Below, one piece after another: positions 16,457 through 25,211 of a DNA stretch of 64,000 nt. How positions within the stretch are numbered: the first letter of the stretch is position 1; every line of letters begins with the position of its first letter. A model generated the notes under the pieces. It searched no databases. It was not told the origin of the DNA and saw nothing but the letters and a program-made list of their open reading frames with translations. The stretch comes from JAJPKK01 sp963802745 (GTDB taxonomy: Bacteria > Pseudomonadota > Alphaproteobacteria > Rhizobiales > Xanthobacteraceae): the NCBI GenBank assembly GCA_963802745.1, contig CAWDKL010000070.1, positions 124,001 through 188,000 on the forward strand, in the 5' to 3' direction. The translations under genes were made by a program, and so were the position numbers.

Positions 16457-17512
16457 ATGAAGGCTTTGTCCCGTTTAGCATACGTCATGCCGTTTCTGGC
16501 CGTGGCGCTGGCACCATTGCCGGCGTCGGCCGGTGACGTGCGCATCTACATCACCAACGCGGCTGGCGACAGCATCCACGTCATCGATCCGGCGACCAAT
16601 ACGGTCGTGCAGGAGATCAAGAACTATGTCGGTGCCCACGGCATCGATTTCTCGCCCGACGGCACGCGCGTCTATGTGACCAACGAGGACACCGAGTTGC
16701 TCGATGTGCTCGACCGCAAGACCGGCGCCGTGATCAAATCGGTGAAGCTGAGCGGGCACCCCAATATCGTTGCGGCGACCAGCAAGGGCGACCGCATCGT
16801 GGTGGCGATCGCGCGCGGCAAGGGCGGGCTCGATATCGTTGACGCCAAGACGCTGACGCTGAAGAAGACCATTCCGGCGGGGCGGCTGCACGACGTCTAC
16901 ATCACGCCGGACCAGAAGTATGTGGTCGGCGGCTCGATCCCGTCGAAGATGTTCTACACCTTCGATCTCGACAAGGAAGAGCTGGCTTGGCAGCTCCCGA
17001 TGGATCTCGGCGTGCGCTGCATGGCGATCGAGACCAATCCGGACGGCTCGACCAAGCGAGTCTACACCCAACTGTCGGCCCTCAACGGCTTCTCGGTGGT
17101 GGATTTCGCCCAGCGCAAGGAAATCACCAAGGTGCCGCTGCCGCAACCGCCGATCGAATACGATCACGGCGGCTATCGCACCAACGAGCCGTCGCATGGC
17201 ATCGGCATGTCGCCGGACAACAAGACGCTGTGGGTGACGAGCATTCCGAACAATGCCGTGTATGCCTATGACACCGCCACCCTCAAGGTGGTCGGCAAGG
17301 TCGATCTGCCGAACGAAAAGCTCGCCGGCCACGACACTCCGATCTCCGCGGTGCCGGAATGGGTGACGTTCACGCCCGACGGCAAATATCTCTACGTGTC
17401 CAACGCCGGCCTGCGGTCGGTGTCGGTGATCGACGCCCCGGCGAAGAAGCTCGTCAAGGTGATCCCGGTCGGCGAAGTGCCGAAGCGCAGCAATACGCTG
17501 GTCCTGCCGTAA
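16457..17512 (+). CDS. Secreted YVTN-type beta-propeller protein
   Basis: The 351-residue protein has a signal peptide ending ASAGD and then repeated beta-propeller blades: VRIYITNAAGDSIHVIDPAT, SPDGTRVYVTNED, SPDNKTLWVTSIP and TPDGKYLYVSNAG. These YVTN repeats make a seven-bladed propeller used as a periplasmic binding scaffold, and similar proteins accompany PQQ or cytochrome systems. A c-type cytochrome gene lies convergently downstream at 18032. No catalytic site is visible. GGAG upstream of the ATG supports the start. Confidence 0.88.
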   Translation: MKALSRLAYVMPFLAVALAPLPASAGDVRIYITNAAGDSIHVIDPATNTVVQEIKNYVGAHGIDFSPDGTRVYVTNEDTELLDVLDRKTGAVIKSVKLSGHPNIVAATSKGDRIVVAIARGKGGLDIVDAKTLTLKKTIPAGRLHDVYITPDQKYVVGGSIPSKMFYTFDLDKEELAWQLPMDLGVRCMAIETNPDGSTKRVYTQLSALNGFSVVDFAQRKEITKVPLPQPPIEYDHGGYRTNEPSHGIGMSPDNKTLWVTSIPNNAVYAYDTATLKVVGKVDLPNEKLAGHDTPISAVPEWVTFTPDGKYLYVSNAGLRSVSVIDAPAKKLVKVIPVGEVPKRSNTLVLP

Positions 17513-18031
17513 GGCTGACCTTCTGCCGTGCGGCGTCACGCCGATGCGTGTGGCGCCACACGTCGTTTAAATGTGTACCTAGACCGGGTTCCGGTGAGGT
17601 CCGAACACGTAGGGTGTGCAAAATCGCCCTGCGAGAATGAGGCAGCCGGCACGGCGTCAAATGGCGATTTTGCGCACGCGGCAGACCTTTGGGTAGCGCC
17701 GCGATCGCGACACCTCGCGATCATGATGTGAGCGGCCGACCGCGTGCGCAAAACCGCCGGCGAGGCCGTACCGGTTGCTCCGCCGTGCCGAGGCGATTTT
17801 GCACACCCTACGACCCTGCGATTCGATGCGAACGGGATTTGGTATAACGGCGCGATTTTCGTACGGTGCCCACCTTCGGCCCCGCCGGTGGGAAAAGGCG
17901 GGCGAGGTGGGTGACTTCTCTTTCGCCTGTGACAGGCCGCCTTCACCCACTCTACAATTCGACGCAGACGTGGTTTAGTCTGGCAACCCAGCGCAGTGGC
18001 TGCACCGGGTTGCTGTGAGGATTACCTGTCT
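17513..18031. other. Convergent intergenic region carrying a repeat pair
   Basis: This 519-bp stretch lies between the beta-propeller gene and the cytochrome gene. Open frames here are antisense or of low complexity and are not supported. It is dominated by the inverted-repeat structure at 17609-17811. Confidence 0.5.
17609..17811. repeat. Nested inverted repeats forming a two-hairpin element
   Basis: The outer arms GTAGGGTGTGCAAAATCGCC (17609-17628) and GGCGATTTTGCACACCCTAC (17792-17811) are perfect 20-bp inverted copies. Inner arms GGCGATTTTGCGCACGCGG (about 17660-17678) and CCGCGTGCGCAAAACCGCC (about 17740-17758) pair with one mismatch. Each outer arm also pairs with the nearer inner arm, so the DNA can form either one long stem or two hairpins. 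This is typical of paired REP elements. Confidence 0.8.
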
Positions 18032-18466
18032 TTACTTCAGCGTTGCACCCTTCGCCCAATCGGCGATCGTCTTCCAATACGGGTCGTTCCGATCGGCGAA
18101 TTGCCGGCCGCCGGAATGGAACGCGTCGCCGCCGGCCTCGGGGGCGAGCGGATGCAGCAGGATTTTTGCGGTCAGCGGATCGTCGACGGCTTGAATGATC
18201 TTGGAGACCGTGTCGAAATTCTTGCGCGTGTCTTCCTCGCTCCAGGTCGTCTGGCCCTCGGGAAGCTTCTGCAGATGCAGCATGTTGTTGGCCTCGGCGT
18301 GGCACATCACGCAGCGCGCATGACCCTCCCGCTTGGTGAGGAAGATCGGCTGCACCTTGGCCTTGAAGTACTCGTAGTCGAGCGCCGCGGCCTGCGCCGT
18401 CAGGGTGGCGCCGGCGAGCGCGATGGTCGCGGCGACGACAGTGGTGGCAACGATTCGAACAGACAT
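18032..18466 (-). CDS. Small periplasmic c-type cytochrome
   Basis: The 144-residue protein has a signal peptide (VVAATIALAGATLTAQAAA) and one heme-attachment motif, CVMCH (Cys52 to His56). The surrounding sequence YFKAKVQPIFLTKREGHARC and the lowercase-like HPLAPEAGGDAFHSGG segment resemble the cytochrome domains of planctomycete/DUF1549-like proteins and single-heme periplasmic carriers. It would carry electrons in the periplasm. The ATG at 18466 follows GGGAGG with good spacing. The donor and acceptor are unknown. Confidence 0.85.
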   Translation of the reverse strand: MSVRIVATTVVAATIALAGATLTAQAAALDYEYFKAKVQPIFLTKREGHARCVMCHAEANNMLHLQKLPEGQTTWSEEDTRKNFDTVSKIIQAVDDPLTAKILLHPLAPEAGGDAFHSGGRQFADRNDPYWKTIADWAKGATLK

Positions 18467-18561
18467 TCCGTCCTCCCGGTTGTGTTCCTGGTGCACATTT
18501 AGCAGATGCCAAATCGCGGCGCGACCGTCTTCGCGTAGTTTATGCTCATCGCCGACACCCG

Positions 18562-20235
18562 TCACCCGGCCGCCGCCTGAATGAGCCGCTCGGCAGCGGC
18601 CCGCGCCTCCGCGGTAATTTCTGCGCCGGCCAGCATGCGGGCGATCTCCTCGCGCCGGCGACCGGGCTCGAGCTCTGCCACCCTGGTCGCGAGCCGCTGG
18701 CCGCGGGCAAGCGTGTCCTTGGTAATCAGATAATGATGCGTGGCGCGCGCCGCGACCTGCGGCGCATGGGTGACGGCCAGCACCTGCATCCCGTGTGCGA
18801 GCCGCGCCAGCCGCACCCCGATGGCATCGGCGACGGCACCTCCTACGGCAGTGTCGATTTCGTCGAATACCAGGGTTGGCGCCGTGCCACGGTCCGCGAT
18901 CACGACCTTGAGGGCGAGCATGAAGCGCGCCAGTTCGCCGCCGGATGCGACTTTCAGGAGCGGTCCCGGCTGGGTGCCGGGGTTGGTGCGGACCCAAAAT
19001 TCCACCCGGTCGAAGCCGTGCGGCCCCGGATTTTCCGCATTGGAGGTGATGGCGGTGGAGAACCGCGCCTGGTCGAGCCGCAGCGGCTTGAGCTCCGCGT
19101 TCACCGCCTTGTCGAGCCGCTCCGCGATCTCGCGGCGGCGTTCCGATAGCGCCGCCGCCGTTTTGGTGTAACGCTCGACTGCGGCTGCAGCCTCCGCTTC
19201 CAGGACCGCGAGCCGCGAGGCGCCCGCATCGATACGCGCGAGATCGGCCAGGTATCGCACGGCGAGTTCGGCCAGTTGATCGACCGGCGTGTTGTACTTG
19301 CGTCCCGCGGCCCGCAGGGCAAACAGGCGCTCCTCGATGCGTTCAAGCACATGCGGATCGAAGGCGGTCGCCGCAAGCGCCCGATCGAGATGCTGGCCGG
19401 CCTCATCGAGCGCCGTCAACGCGGCGTCGAGCGCCTTCACGGCCGGTTCGATCAAACCGGCAGCGGCGGTATGGCGCCGCTCCAGCCGGCGGACGGCCGC
19501 CGCCAAGGCCGGCACCGGGGAACCACTGCCCGACACCACGGCTTGTGCCTCGCGCAGGTCCTCGGCGATTTTTTCGGCCTGCATCATGGCGGTGCGGCGC
19601 CCGGCAAGTTCGGTCTCCTCGCCGGGCTGGGGGGCAAGTTCGGTCAGCTCGTCGGCGGCGTGGCGCAGCCATTCGGCCTCGCGTTGTGCCCGCTCGACCT
19701 CTGCGCGGTGGCGCAAAACCTCTTGCTCCGCCTCGCGGCGCGCCACCCACAAGCGGGCTACTTCAGCCGCGGCGGATTCCAGCCCGCCATAGGTGTCGAG
19801 CAAGAGGCGGTGCGCGGCGGCATCGATGAGCGCGCGTTCATCGTGTTGTCCGTGGATTTCCACCAGCGCGCTGCCGACGCTGCGCAGCACCTGCACACCG
19901 ACCGGCTGATCGTTGAGGAACGCACGGGTGCGGCCGTCGGCGAACTGCACCCGGCGCAGGATAAGATCATCATCGCCCGCAATGTCGTTCGCCCGCAGGA
20001 TTGCCCGTGCCGGATGGTTCGCCGGGACGTCGAAAGCTGCGGTCACTTGACCTTGCTCGGCCCCCAGGCGCACCAAGCCGGAATCCCCGCGAGCCCCGAG
20101 CGCGAGCGCGAAGGAATCGAGCAAAATCGATTTGCCGGCGCCGGTTTCTCCAGTCAGCACCGATAGACCGAAGCCGAAATCGATATCGAGGCGTTCGATC
20201 AGGACGATGTCGCGGATCGAGAGCCGGGTCAGCAT
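18562..20235 (-). CDS. recN: DNA repair protein RecN
   Basis: The 557-residue SMC-like ATPase has Walker A TGETGAGKSILLDSF and VEIHGQHDERALID near the N-terminus and a long coiled-coil middle. The C-terminal signature VASGGELARFMLALK and Walker B TLVFDEIDTAVGG follow. RecN acts early in double-strand break repair by holding broken DNA ends together. The start MLTRLSIRDIVLIERL at 20235 matches the family N-terminus; the frame upstream of it is not coding. Confidence 0.95.
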   Translation of the reverse strand: MLTRLSIRDIVLIERLDIDFGFGLSVLTGETGAGKSILLDSFALALGARGDSGLVRLGAEQGQVTAAFDVPANHPARAILRANDIAGDDDLILRRVQFADGRTRAFLNDQPVGVQVLRSVGSALVEIHGQHDERALIDAAAHRLLLDTYGGLESAAAEVARLWVARREAEQEVLRHRAEVERAQREAEWLRHAADELTELAPQPGEETELAGRRTAMMQAEKIAEDLREAQAVVSGSGSPVPALAAAVRRLERRHTAAAGLIEPAVKALDAALTALDEAGQHLDRALAATAFDPHVLERIEERLFALRAAGRKYNTPVDQLAELAVRYLADLARIDAGASRLAVLEAEAAAAVERYTKTAAALSERRREIAERLDKAVNAELKPLRLDQARFSTAITSNAENPGPHGFDRVEFWVRTNPGTQPGPLLKVASGGELARFMLALKVVIADRGTAPTLVFDEIDTAVGGAVADAIGVRLARLAHGMQVLAVTHAPQVAARATHHYLITKDTLARGQRLATRVAELEPGRRREEIARMLAGAEITAEARAAAERLIQAAAG

Positions 20236-20589
20236 GAGGGGTCCCGTCGTGTCTCGCAGCCGACCGGCGGAAGCGTATTTGTCACGCCGAATCGGTCTCC
20301 CATGGTTCGCATCGATGAACGAAACTTTCAATACGCCGTGCGTCAATAGGTATTCAATGAGGGGCAGCGCTGCGGCGCTTGTCCCGACAGGCAATCAACG
20401 AGGCGTGATCGCGTCTGCGCGCGCGATGGCTCCCGCGTGCCGGGAATCTCCTAAGATGTTGCAATATAGACGCTTTCCCGCACCATCCCGAGGACTGGGA
20501 AAAGTTATTCACAGCGTTAAGGATGGTTGAACCTTCCGCCGCGCTCACGACACTAACGCTATAGCAAAGGACATCAGAGCGGTGCAAAA
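20236..20589. other. Divergent intergenic region, nothing recognised
   Basis: This 354-bp stretch separates recN from a small membrane-protein gene. I saw no coding frame with family similarity and no clear SOS box or other operator. Confidence 0.4.
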
Positions 20590-20805
20590 ATGAACAATTC
20601 GACCATGTTTACTGCGGATCGAACGACCCATCTGAAGATCGTGGTAATGTCCGTGGTCGCGTCGATTATCGTTCTGGTGGTGGGAATCGCGGCGCACACG
20701 AGTTCTCCGGTGGATGGCACCGCCCGAATTCAGACCGCCGGCCCTGCCATCAAGGCTGGCAAGCCGATGACGATCACGCAAGGCGATACGTCGACCGTGC
20801 GCTGA
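20590..20805 (+). CDS. Small single-pass membrane protein of unknown function
   Basis: The 71-residue protein has a short N-terminus (MNNSTMFTADRTTHLKI), one hydrophobic helix (VVMSVVASIIVLVVGIAA) and a polar tail of about 35 residues. I recall similar short proteins in Bradyrhizobium-like genomes, but no function. A good Rho-independent terminator follows at 20937, supporting a separate transcript. Topology is probably N-in with the tail outside. Confidence 0.65.
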   Translation: MNNSTMFTADRTTHLKIVVMSVVASIIVLVVGIAAHTSSPVDGTARIQTAGPAIKAGKPMTITQGDTSTVR

Positions 20806-20936
20806 CGCAGACGAGCAACAGGTCCGGCGTTTGACCTGATGCTATGCGACACGGGTAATTTGGAACCGGGCTCCGCGCTCATGAAAGCGGAACCCTGAGC
20901 CCCGCACAAAAGCGGTTCCATCGCAAATACGCTGCC

Positions 20937-20966
20937 CGCGCCGCTTCCCTCGTGGCGCGCTTTTTT
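20937..20966 (+). terminator. Rho-independent terminator after the small membrane-protein gene
   Basis: CGCGCC (20937-20942) and GGCGCG (20954-20959) form a stem with an 11-base loop, followed by C and six T residues at 20961-20966. The T run is on the + strand, matching the gene upstream. Confidence 0.75.
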
Positions 20967-21014
20967 GTCACGGTTCCGAAGGCGCGCCGCCCCGAAGGCG
21001 GGGCGGACGTGACG

Positions 21015-21419
21015 CTAGCGCACGGCCGGAGCGTAAGTACCAATACTATCAGTCTTGCTCTCGATCCGCACCTCCTCGGTGGTGCGATCATGATTGCGTT
21101 CGACCAATAGCTCCGTTCTTTCGATCTCTTCAAAGGCTTCCTGCAAGGCTGTTTTTGCTTCTTGCAATTGCATCGTCAGTTCGCCTGCCGAGCGTTTCAG
21201 ATTGTCCCGCCGCGCGATCGCCGCCTTTGCATAGGTCGGATAGGCGAAATGGGACGGATCATGGATCCCGGCGCGCTGCTGCTCGGCCGTGATCTCGCGT
21301 TCGAGTTCGCCGGCCATGCGCTGAAAATCCGCGATCATCGTCTCAATCTGCGCGACCCTTCGCCGCTTCTCGGCAAGTTGAAATCGCTTCAAGCGAACCA
21401 GCGTGTGATGTGACTTCAT
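21015..21419 (-). CDS. fliJ: FliJ-family flagellar export chaperone
   Basis: The 134-residue protein is nearly all alpha-helical and charged (LVRLKRFQLAEKRRRVAQIE, then MQLQEAKTALQEAFEEIERTELL), forming a long antiparallel coiled coil as in FliJ. FliJ works with the FliI ATPase in the flagellar type III export apparatus. The start at 21419 follows GGGAGGGACCG. The similarity to the Bradyrhizobium-type FliJ (SHFAYPTYAKAAIARRDNLKRS) is recalled rather than searched. fliI, usually beside it, is absent from the window. Confidence 0.78.
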   Translation of the reverse strand: MKSHHTLVRLKRFQLAEKRRRVAQIETMIADFQRMAGELEREITAEQQRAGIHDPSHFAYPTYAKAAIARRDNLKRSAGELTMQLQEAKTALQEAFEEIERTELLVERNHDRTTEEVRIESKTDSIGTYAPAVR

Positions 21420-22175
21420 CGGTCCCTCCCCCCGGACTGACCCACTGCACGGCAATCGACTTCCGCGCGCCCAACCGTAACCCCGCCCTCATGCTGCCCA
21501 AATTGTCTTAGGAAACGGTTTCCAGCCCTTGGGACAACTGCGCAAATCGTGGCCACGCATCCCCAACGACGGGCAAAACCGTGCGCATTTCCCGAGCGCT
21601 GAAAGGTCGCGCTCGGCGCAAGCGGCGATTGGTTGACGGCACGCCGACGATCCGTCGCGGCTGTGCCAATCCCACTACGCTGCGTCCAAACCCGACACCG
21701 CAGCCGACCGCTCCGCCGAGGCTCGACTGCGGAACCTATCATCGCACCAGACATTCGGTTCGGCGCAGCGCACGGCTGCAAACATTTAGTTGTATCTCTA
21801 GCGTTACAAACGCATGACGAGCTGAATGTCCCCGCAGACGTTAACGAAGCGTTTACCGATATCGTTAATGGTTGCTTCCGTCGTCAGCGGGGCTACCTCG
21901 CGGGCGCATGGCGGCGTGGCGACTGGACAAACCGCGACGGCGCTCGAGTCTCCCTTCGAACCTGCGTCTGAATCCGCCCGTGTCCAGAAGGCCTCAGTGC
22001 CGAACAAAGTTAGGTTCACGGCACCTCACCTGCCGGTCAGGTCCTTGTGCGCCGAAATTAGACTTTGTTAAGCATCATGCATGTAGAATTGGAGTCGGTT
22101 GTTCCAGGGGGTTAATCGGGGCTGCGCCGTGCGGCAGGTCAGCCTGAGTTCGAAACCGCGCGGAAGGGGACTGGC
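21420..22175. promoter_or_regulatory. Divergent fliJ/ctrA control region with a CtrA-box-like site and GANTC sites
   Basis: No credible gene occupies these 756 bp. At 21842-21856 the sequence TTAACGAAGCGTTTA fits the CtrA consensus TTAA-N7-TTAA with one mismatch. GANTC methylation sites (CcrM targets) occur at 21970-21974 and 22092-22096, the latter about 80 bp upstream of the ctrA start. In Caulobacter, ctrA is controlled by its own product and by GANTC methylation, so similar control is plausible here. Confidence 0.55.
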
Positions 22176-22880
22176 ATGCGCGTTTTATTGGTCGAGGACG
22201 AAAGCGCAACCGCGCAACTCATTGAGTTGATGCTAAAATCCGAAGGCTTTAACGTCTATACGACGGATCTCGGCGAAGAGGGCGTCAACCTCGGAAAGCT
22301 GTATGACTACGATATTATTTTGCTTGACCTCAATCTTCCGGATATGTCCGGTTTTGACGTGCTGAGATCGTTGCGCGTGTCGAAAGTCAAGACACCGATC
22401 TTGATTTTATCCGGCATGGTCGGCACCGAGGACAAGGTCAAGGGTCTCGGTTTTGGTGCCGACGATTATATGACCAAGCCGATTAATAAGGACGAGTTGG
22501 TTGCGCGCATCCACGCGATCGTGCGGCGCTCCAAGGGGCACGCGCAGTCCGTGATTCAGACCGGCGACTTGGTCGTCAATCTCGATACCAAGACCGTTGA
22601 AGTCCACGCCCAGCGGGTTCATCTTACCGGCAAAGAATACCAGATGCTGGAGCTCTTATCGCTCCGCAAGGGTACCACCCTGACAAAGGAGATGTTTCTC
22701 AATCATCTCTATGGCGGAATGGATGAGCCGGAACTGAAGATCATCGATGTCTTTATTTGCAAGCTGCGGAAAAAGCTCGCAATCGCCTCGAACGGCAAAA
22801 ATTTCATCGAAACCGTGTGGGGACGCGGTTACGTCCTGAGGGAGCCTAACGACGAGACGGTCCGCGTTCCCGCAGAGTAA
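22176..22880 (+). CDS. ctrA: Cell-cycle response regulator CtrA
   Basis: The 234-residue OmpR-type regulator has a receiver domain with phospho-acceptor Asp51 (IILLDLNLPDMSGFD), the conserved Lys in MTKPINKDEL, and a winged-helix domain with LLSLRKGTTLTKEMFLNHLY and IIDVFICKLRKKL, which are diagnostic of CtrA. CtrA controls replication initiation, division and flagellar genes in alphaproteobacteria. The protein ends VRVPAE rather than the Ala-Ala used for ClpXP degradation in Caulobacter. It is divergent from fliJ. Confidence 0.97.
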   Translation: MRVLLVEDESATAQLIELMLKSEGFNVYTTDLGEEGVNLGKLYDYDIILLDLNLPDMSGFDVLRSLRVSKVKTPILILSGMVGTEDKVKGLGFGADDYMTKPINKDELVARIHAIVRRSKGHAQSVIQTGDLVVNLDTKTVEVHAQRVHLTGKEYQMLELLSLRKGTTLTKEMFLNHLYGGMDEPELKIIDVFICKLRKKLAIASNGKNFIETVWGRGYVLREPNDETVRVPAE

Positions 22881-23387
22881 TATTTTACGGCAGCGTCCGG
22901 AGCGGGAAACGCCAACGCAGTCCATTTTCAACATAATGCTGACGGGCGGGCTCTTCGCATGCATCTCGAAGGATGGATGCGCGGACCGGGCCGACCACCA
23001 AACTGTCAGGGTACCGCCTCGCGCGATGGCGCGCGCCAACGGGCATACTTGATACCGGCGCGCTTTCGGGGACCGTTAGGTTGCCCGCGTTGAAAGCGTC
23101 CGCCAGGCTGCAACCCCAAGCCACCGTTGGGCAAACAGGCCGACGATACCCGCCGATCCCCGCAAGCGGCCTCCAATCCAGATATGCTGTCGCAAATACC
23201 GTTCCGGCGCATTTGGCACCGCCAGCGTTCTTGGAGCGGATTGCTGCGGCACCATTAGCCTTGCGGCCGCGCCCTGTTCTATGATTTCCGGACCACCCGT
23301 CGTGCGGATTCGAGCAGCCTGCGGAACGGTATTTAGCGTACGTGCAGGGGCGCCGGCTGGAGCGTCACGCCGTCAATGGAGGTAGCA
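22881..23387. other. Intergenic region after ctrA, no gene seen
   Basis: These 507 bp contain only overlapping low-quality open frames on both strands with no recognisable family or ribosome-binding site. No strong terminator hairpin was found after ctrA. Confidence 0.4.
23378..23382 (+). promoter_or_regulatory. Ribosome-binding site that decides the MmgE/PrpD start
   Basis: GGAGG lies 5 bases before the ATG at 23388 and inside the alternative start at 23376 (ATGGAGG). It therefore supports 23388 and leaves the twin-arginine motif at the very N-terminus. Confidence 0.75.
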
Positions 23388-24848
23388 ATGGCAAAGGGAC
23401 GCCGGCAATTCTTGCGTCACTCGGGGCTCACGATCGCGGCCGCCGCGCTGTTTGATCATGCCATCTATACACCGATATCCGCGCAACCGGCCAAGAGCGC
23501 CGTCGGGGAACCGGCGCTGCCGGGCGCCACCCGCCGGCTGGCCCGGTCTGTCGTCACCGCACGTTATGCCGATCTGCCGGAGGCGGTCCGCCACGAAGCG
23601 AAACGAACGCTCCTGAACTGGGTCGGCTGCGCGATCGGCGGCTCGCACGACCAGACCGTAACCAATGCGATCGCCGCAGTGGCGCCGTTCGCCGGCGCGG
23701 CGCAAGCGACGTTGCTCGGCCGCACCGAACGGTTCGACGCGCTCAATGCCGCATTGGTAAACGGTATCGCGTCCCACGTGTTCGACTTCGACGACACCCA
23801 CGCGGAAACGACGATCCATCCAGCCGCCCCGGTTGTTCCCGCGCTGCTGGCGCTCGCCGAATACAAGCCCGTGAGCGGGGAGGATTTCATCGCGGCCCTG
23901 GTGATGGGCGTCGAGACCGAGTGCCGGATCGGCAAAGCCGTCGTCCCGGCCCATTATGAAGCGGGCTGGCACATCACCGGCACCGCGGGCGTATTCGGCA
24001 GCGCCGCGGCGAGCGGGAAACTGCTCGGCCTCGACGAGCAGCAGATGGCGTGGGCGCTGGGGCTCGCGGCATCGCAGCCGGTGGGACTGATCGCCATGTT
24101 CGGCTCCATGACCAAGAGTTTCCACCCCGGGCGCGCCGCCCAAAACGGGCTGACCGCGGCTTTCCTTGCCAGCAAGGGATTTACCGCTTCCGAGACCGGT
24201 CTCGAAGGCAAGTTCGGCTGGCTGAACGCCGTAAGCCCCACGCGTAATGAGGCGGCCCTCACCGGCGGGGGATGGGAGATTTTGAAGAACAGCTACAAGC
24301 CGTTCGCCTGCGGCCTGGTGGTTCACCCGCTCATCGATGCCTGTATCCAGCTGCGTAATCGCGGCGGCTTGACCGTCGACATGATCGAACGCGTCGAGGT
24401 CGTGGTCCACCCCCGCGTGATGCAAATCACTGCGATCAAGGAACCGACCACCGGTCTCGAGGGCAAATTCAGCGTCTACCACGCCGCCGCCGTGGCGCTT
24501 ATCGATGGCGCCGCCGGGGAGCGGCAGTTCTCCGACCAGGCGGTGCGCGCGCCGGCCGTCGCCGAATTGCGCCGGCGCGTCGTTCCGGCGATCGATCCGA
24601 TGATCGGCAAGGACCAGGCGCGCGTCACCTTGGTGCTTAAGAACGGCGACCGCCCGTCTATCTTCATCGAGCACGCCGTCGGCAGCATCGAGAAGCCGAT
24701 GAGCGATCGCATGATCGAAGACAAATTCCGCGACCTCGCGGACGGAATTTTGCCTCCGGATCGTATCCGGTCGATCATCGATCTGTGCTGGCGGGCGGAC
24801 CAATTGACCGATGCGGGGGACATCGCACGCGCTGCGGCAGGTACATAA
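23388..24848 (+). CDS. Tat-exported MmgE/PrpD-family protein
   Basis: The 486-residue protein has a GRRQFLRHSGLTIAAAALF twin-arginine signal and then the all-helical MmgE/PrpD fold: NWVGCAIGGSHDQT, HVFDFDDTHAETTIHPAAP, and SMTKSFHPGRAAQNGL. The family includes 2-methylcitrate dehydratase, cis-aconitate decarboxylase and many unassigned members. A Tat signal is unexpected for the cytoplasmic 2-methylcitrate enzymes, so a periplasmic hydratase or isomerase of unknown substrate is more likely. No propionate genes are nearby. Confidence 0.88.
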   Translation: MAKGRRQFLRHSGLTIAAAALFDHAIYTPISAQPAKSAVGEPALPGATRRLARSVVTARYADLPEAVRHEAKRTLLNWVGCAIGGSHDQTVTNAIAAVAPFAGAAQATLLGRTERFDALNAALVNGIASHVFDFDDTHAETTIHPAAPVVPALLALAEYKPVSGEDFIAALVMGVETECRIGKAVVPAHYEAGWHITGTAGVFGSAAASGKLLGLDEQQMAWALGLAASQPVGLIAMFGSMTKSFHPGRAAQNGLTAAFLASKGFTASETGLEGKFGWLNAVSPTRNEAALTGGGWEILKNSYKPFACGLVVHPLIDACIQLRNRGGLTVDMIERVEVVVHPRVMQITAIKEPTTGLEGKFSVYHAAAVALIDGAAGERQFSDQAVRAPAVAELRRRVVPAIDPMIGKDQARVTLVLKNGDRPSIFIEHAVGSIEKPMSDRMIEDKFRDLADGILPPDRIRSIIDLCWRADQLTDAGDIARAAAGT

Positions 24849-25211
24849 TATCGTCCATCCTCGGTTGCGGCATGAGCGAAGGACCCGATGGCGCGAAGGC
24901 AGAGCGTCAGGCCGATGTTGTCATATTCCCGGTCACACCGGTAGCATGCCACGCCGCACCGGGTCCGGCCGGGCCAGGGCGCACGTCTCCCAACCGGCGC
25001 GAAGCGCAACGGTTTCGAGCTCTGGATCATGCCACAGGGCACCGACGGCATGACGGATTTTGCCGCACAAACCTCTTTCGCGATCCGTGATGGCTGCCCA
25101 CATAAGTTCCGGCGGCGTCCGGTGGGGCCGCCGATTGGCGTATGATGCGCCCGATGAGGATGTTTTGGCTGCGCCGCAACGGGCGGCCTGGACAGGCTGA
25201 GGGAGTTAGAC
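24849..25211. other. Intergenic region upstream of clpB, no gene or heat-shock promoter recognised
   Basis: A long antisense frame overlaps this stretch but extends over the real MmgE/PrpD gene and has no family signature. I looked for a sigma-32-like promoter for clpB and did not find a convincing one. The clpB ribosome-binding site GAGGGAG lies at about 25199-25205. Confidence 0.4.

Noticed and set aside
17536..17946. Minus-strand open frame across the two-hairpin repeat
   Set aside because: Its sequence is made largely of the repeat arms, with no protein-like conservation.
23373..24803. Long minus-strand open frame opposite the MmgE/PrpD gene
   Set aside because: It mirrors the real gene and has no motif of its own.
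25100..25211. Heat-shock (sigma-32) promoter for clpB
   Set aside because: No pair of elements with acceptable match and spacing was seen.
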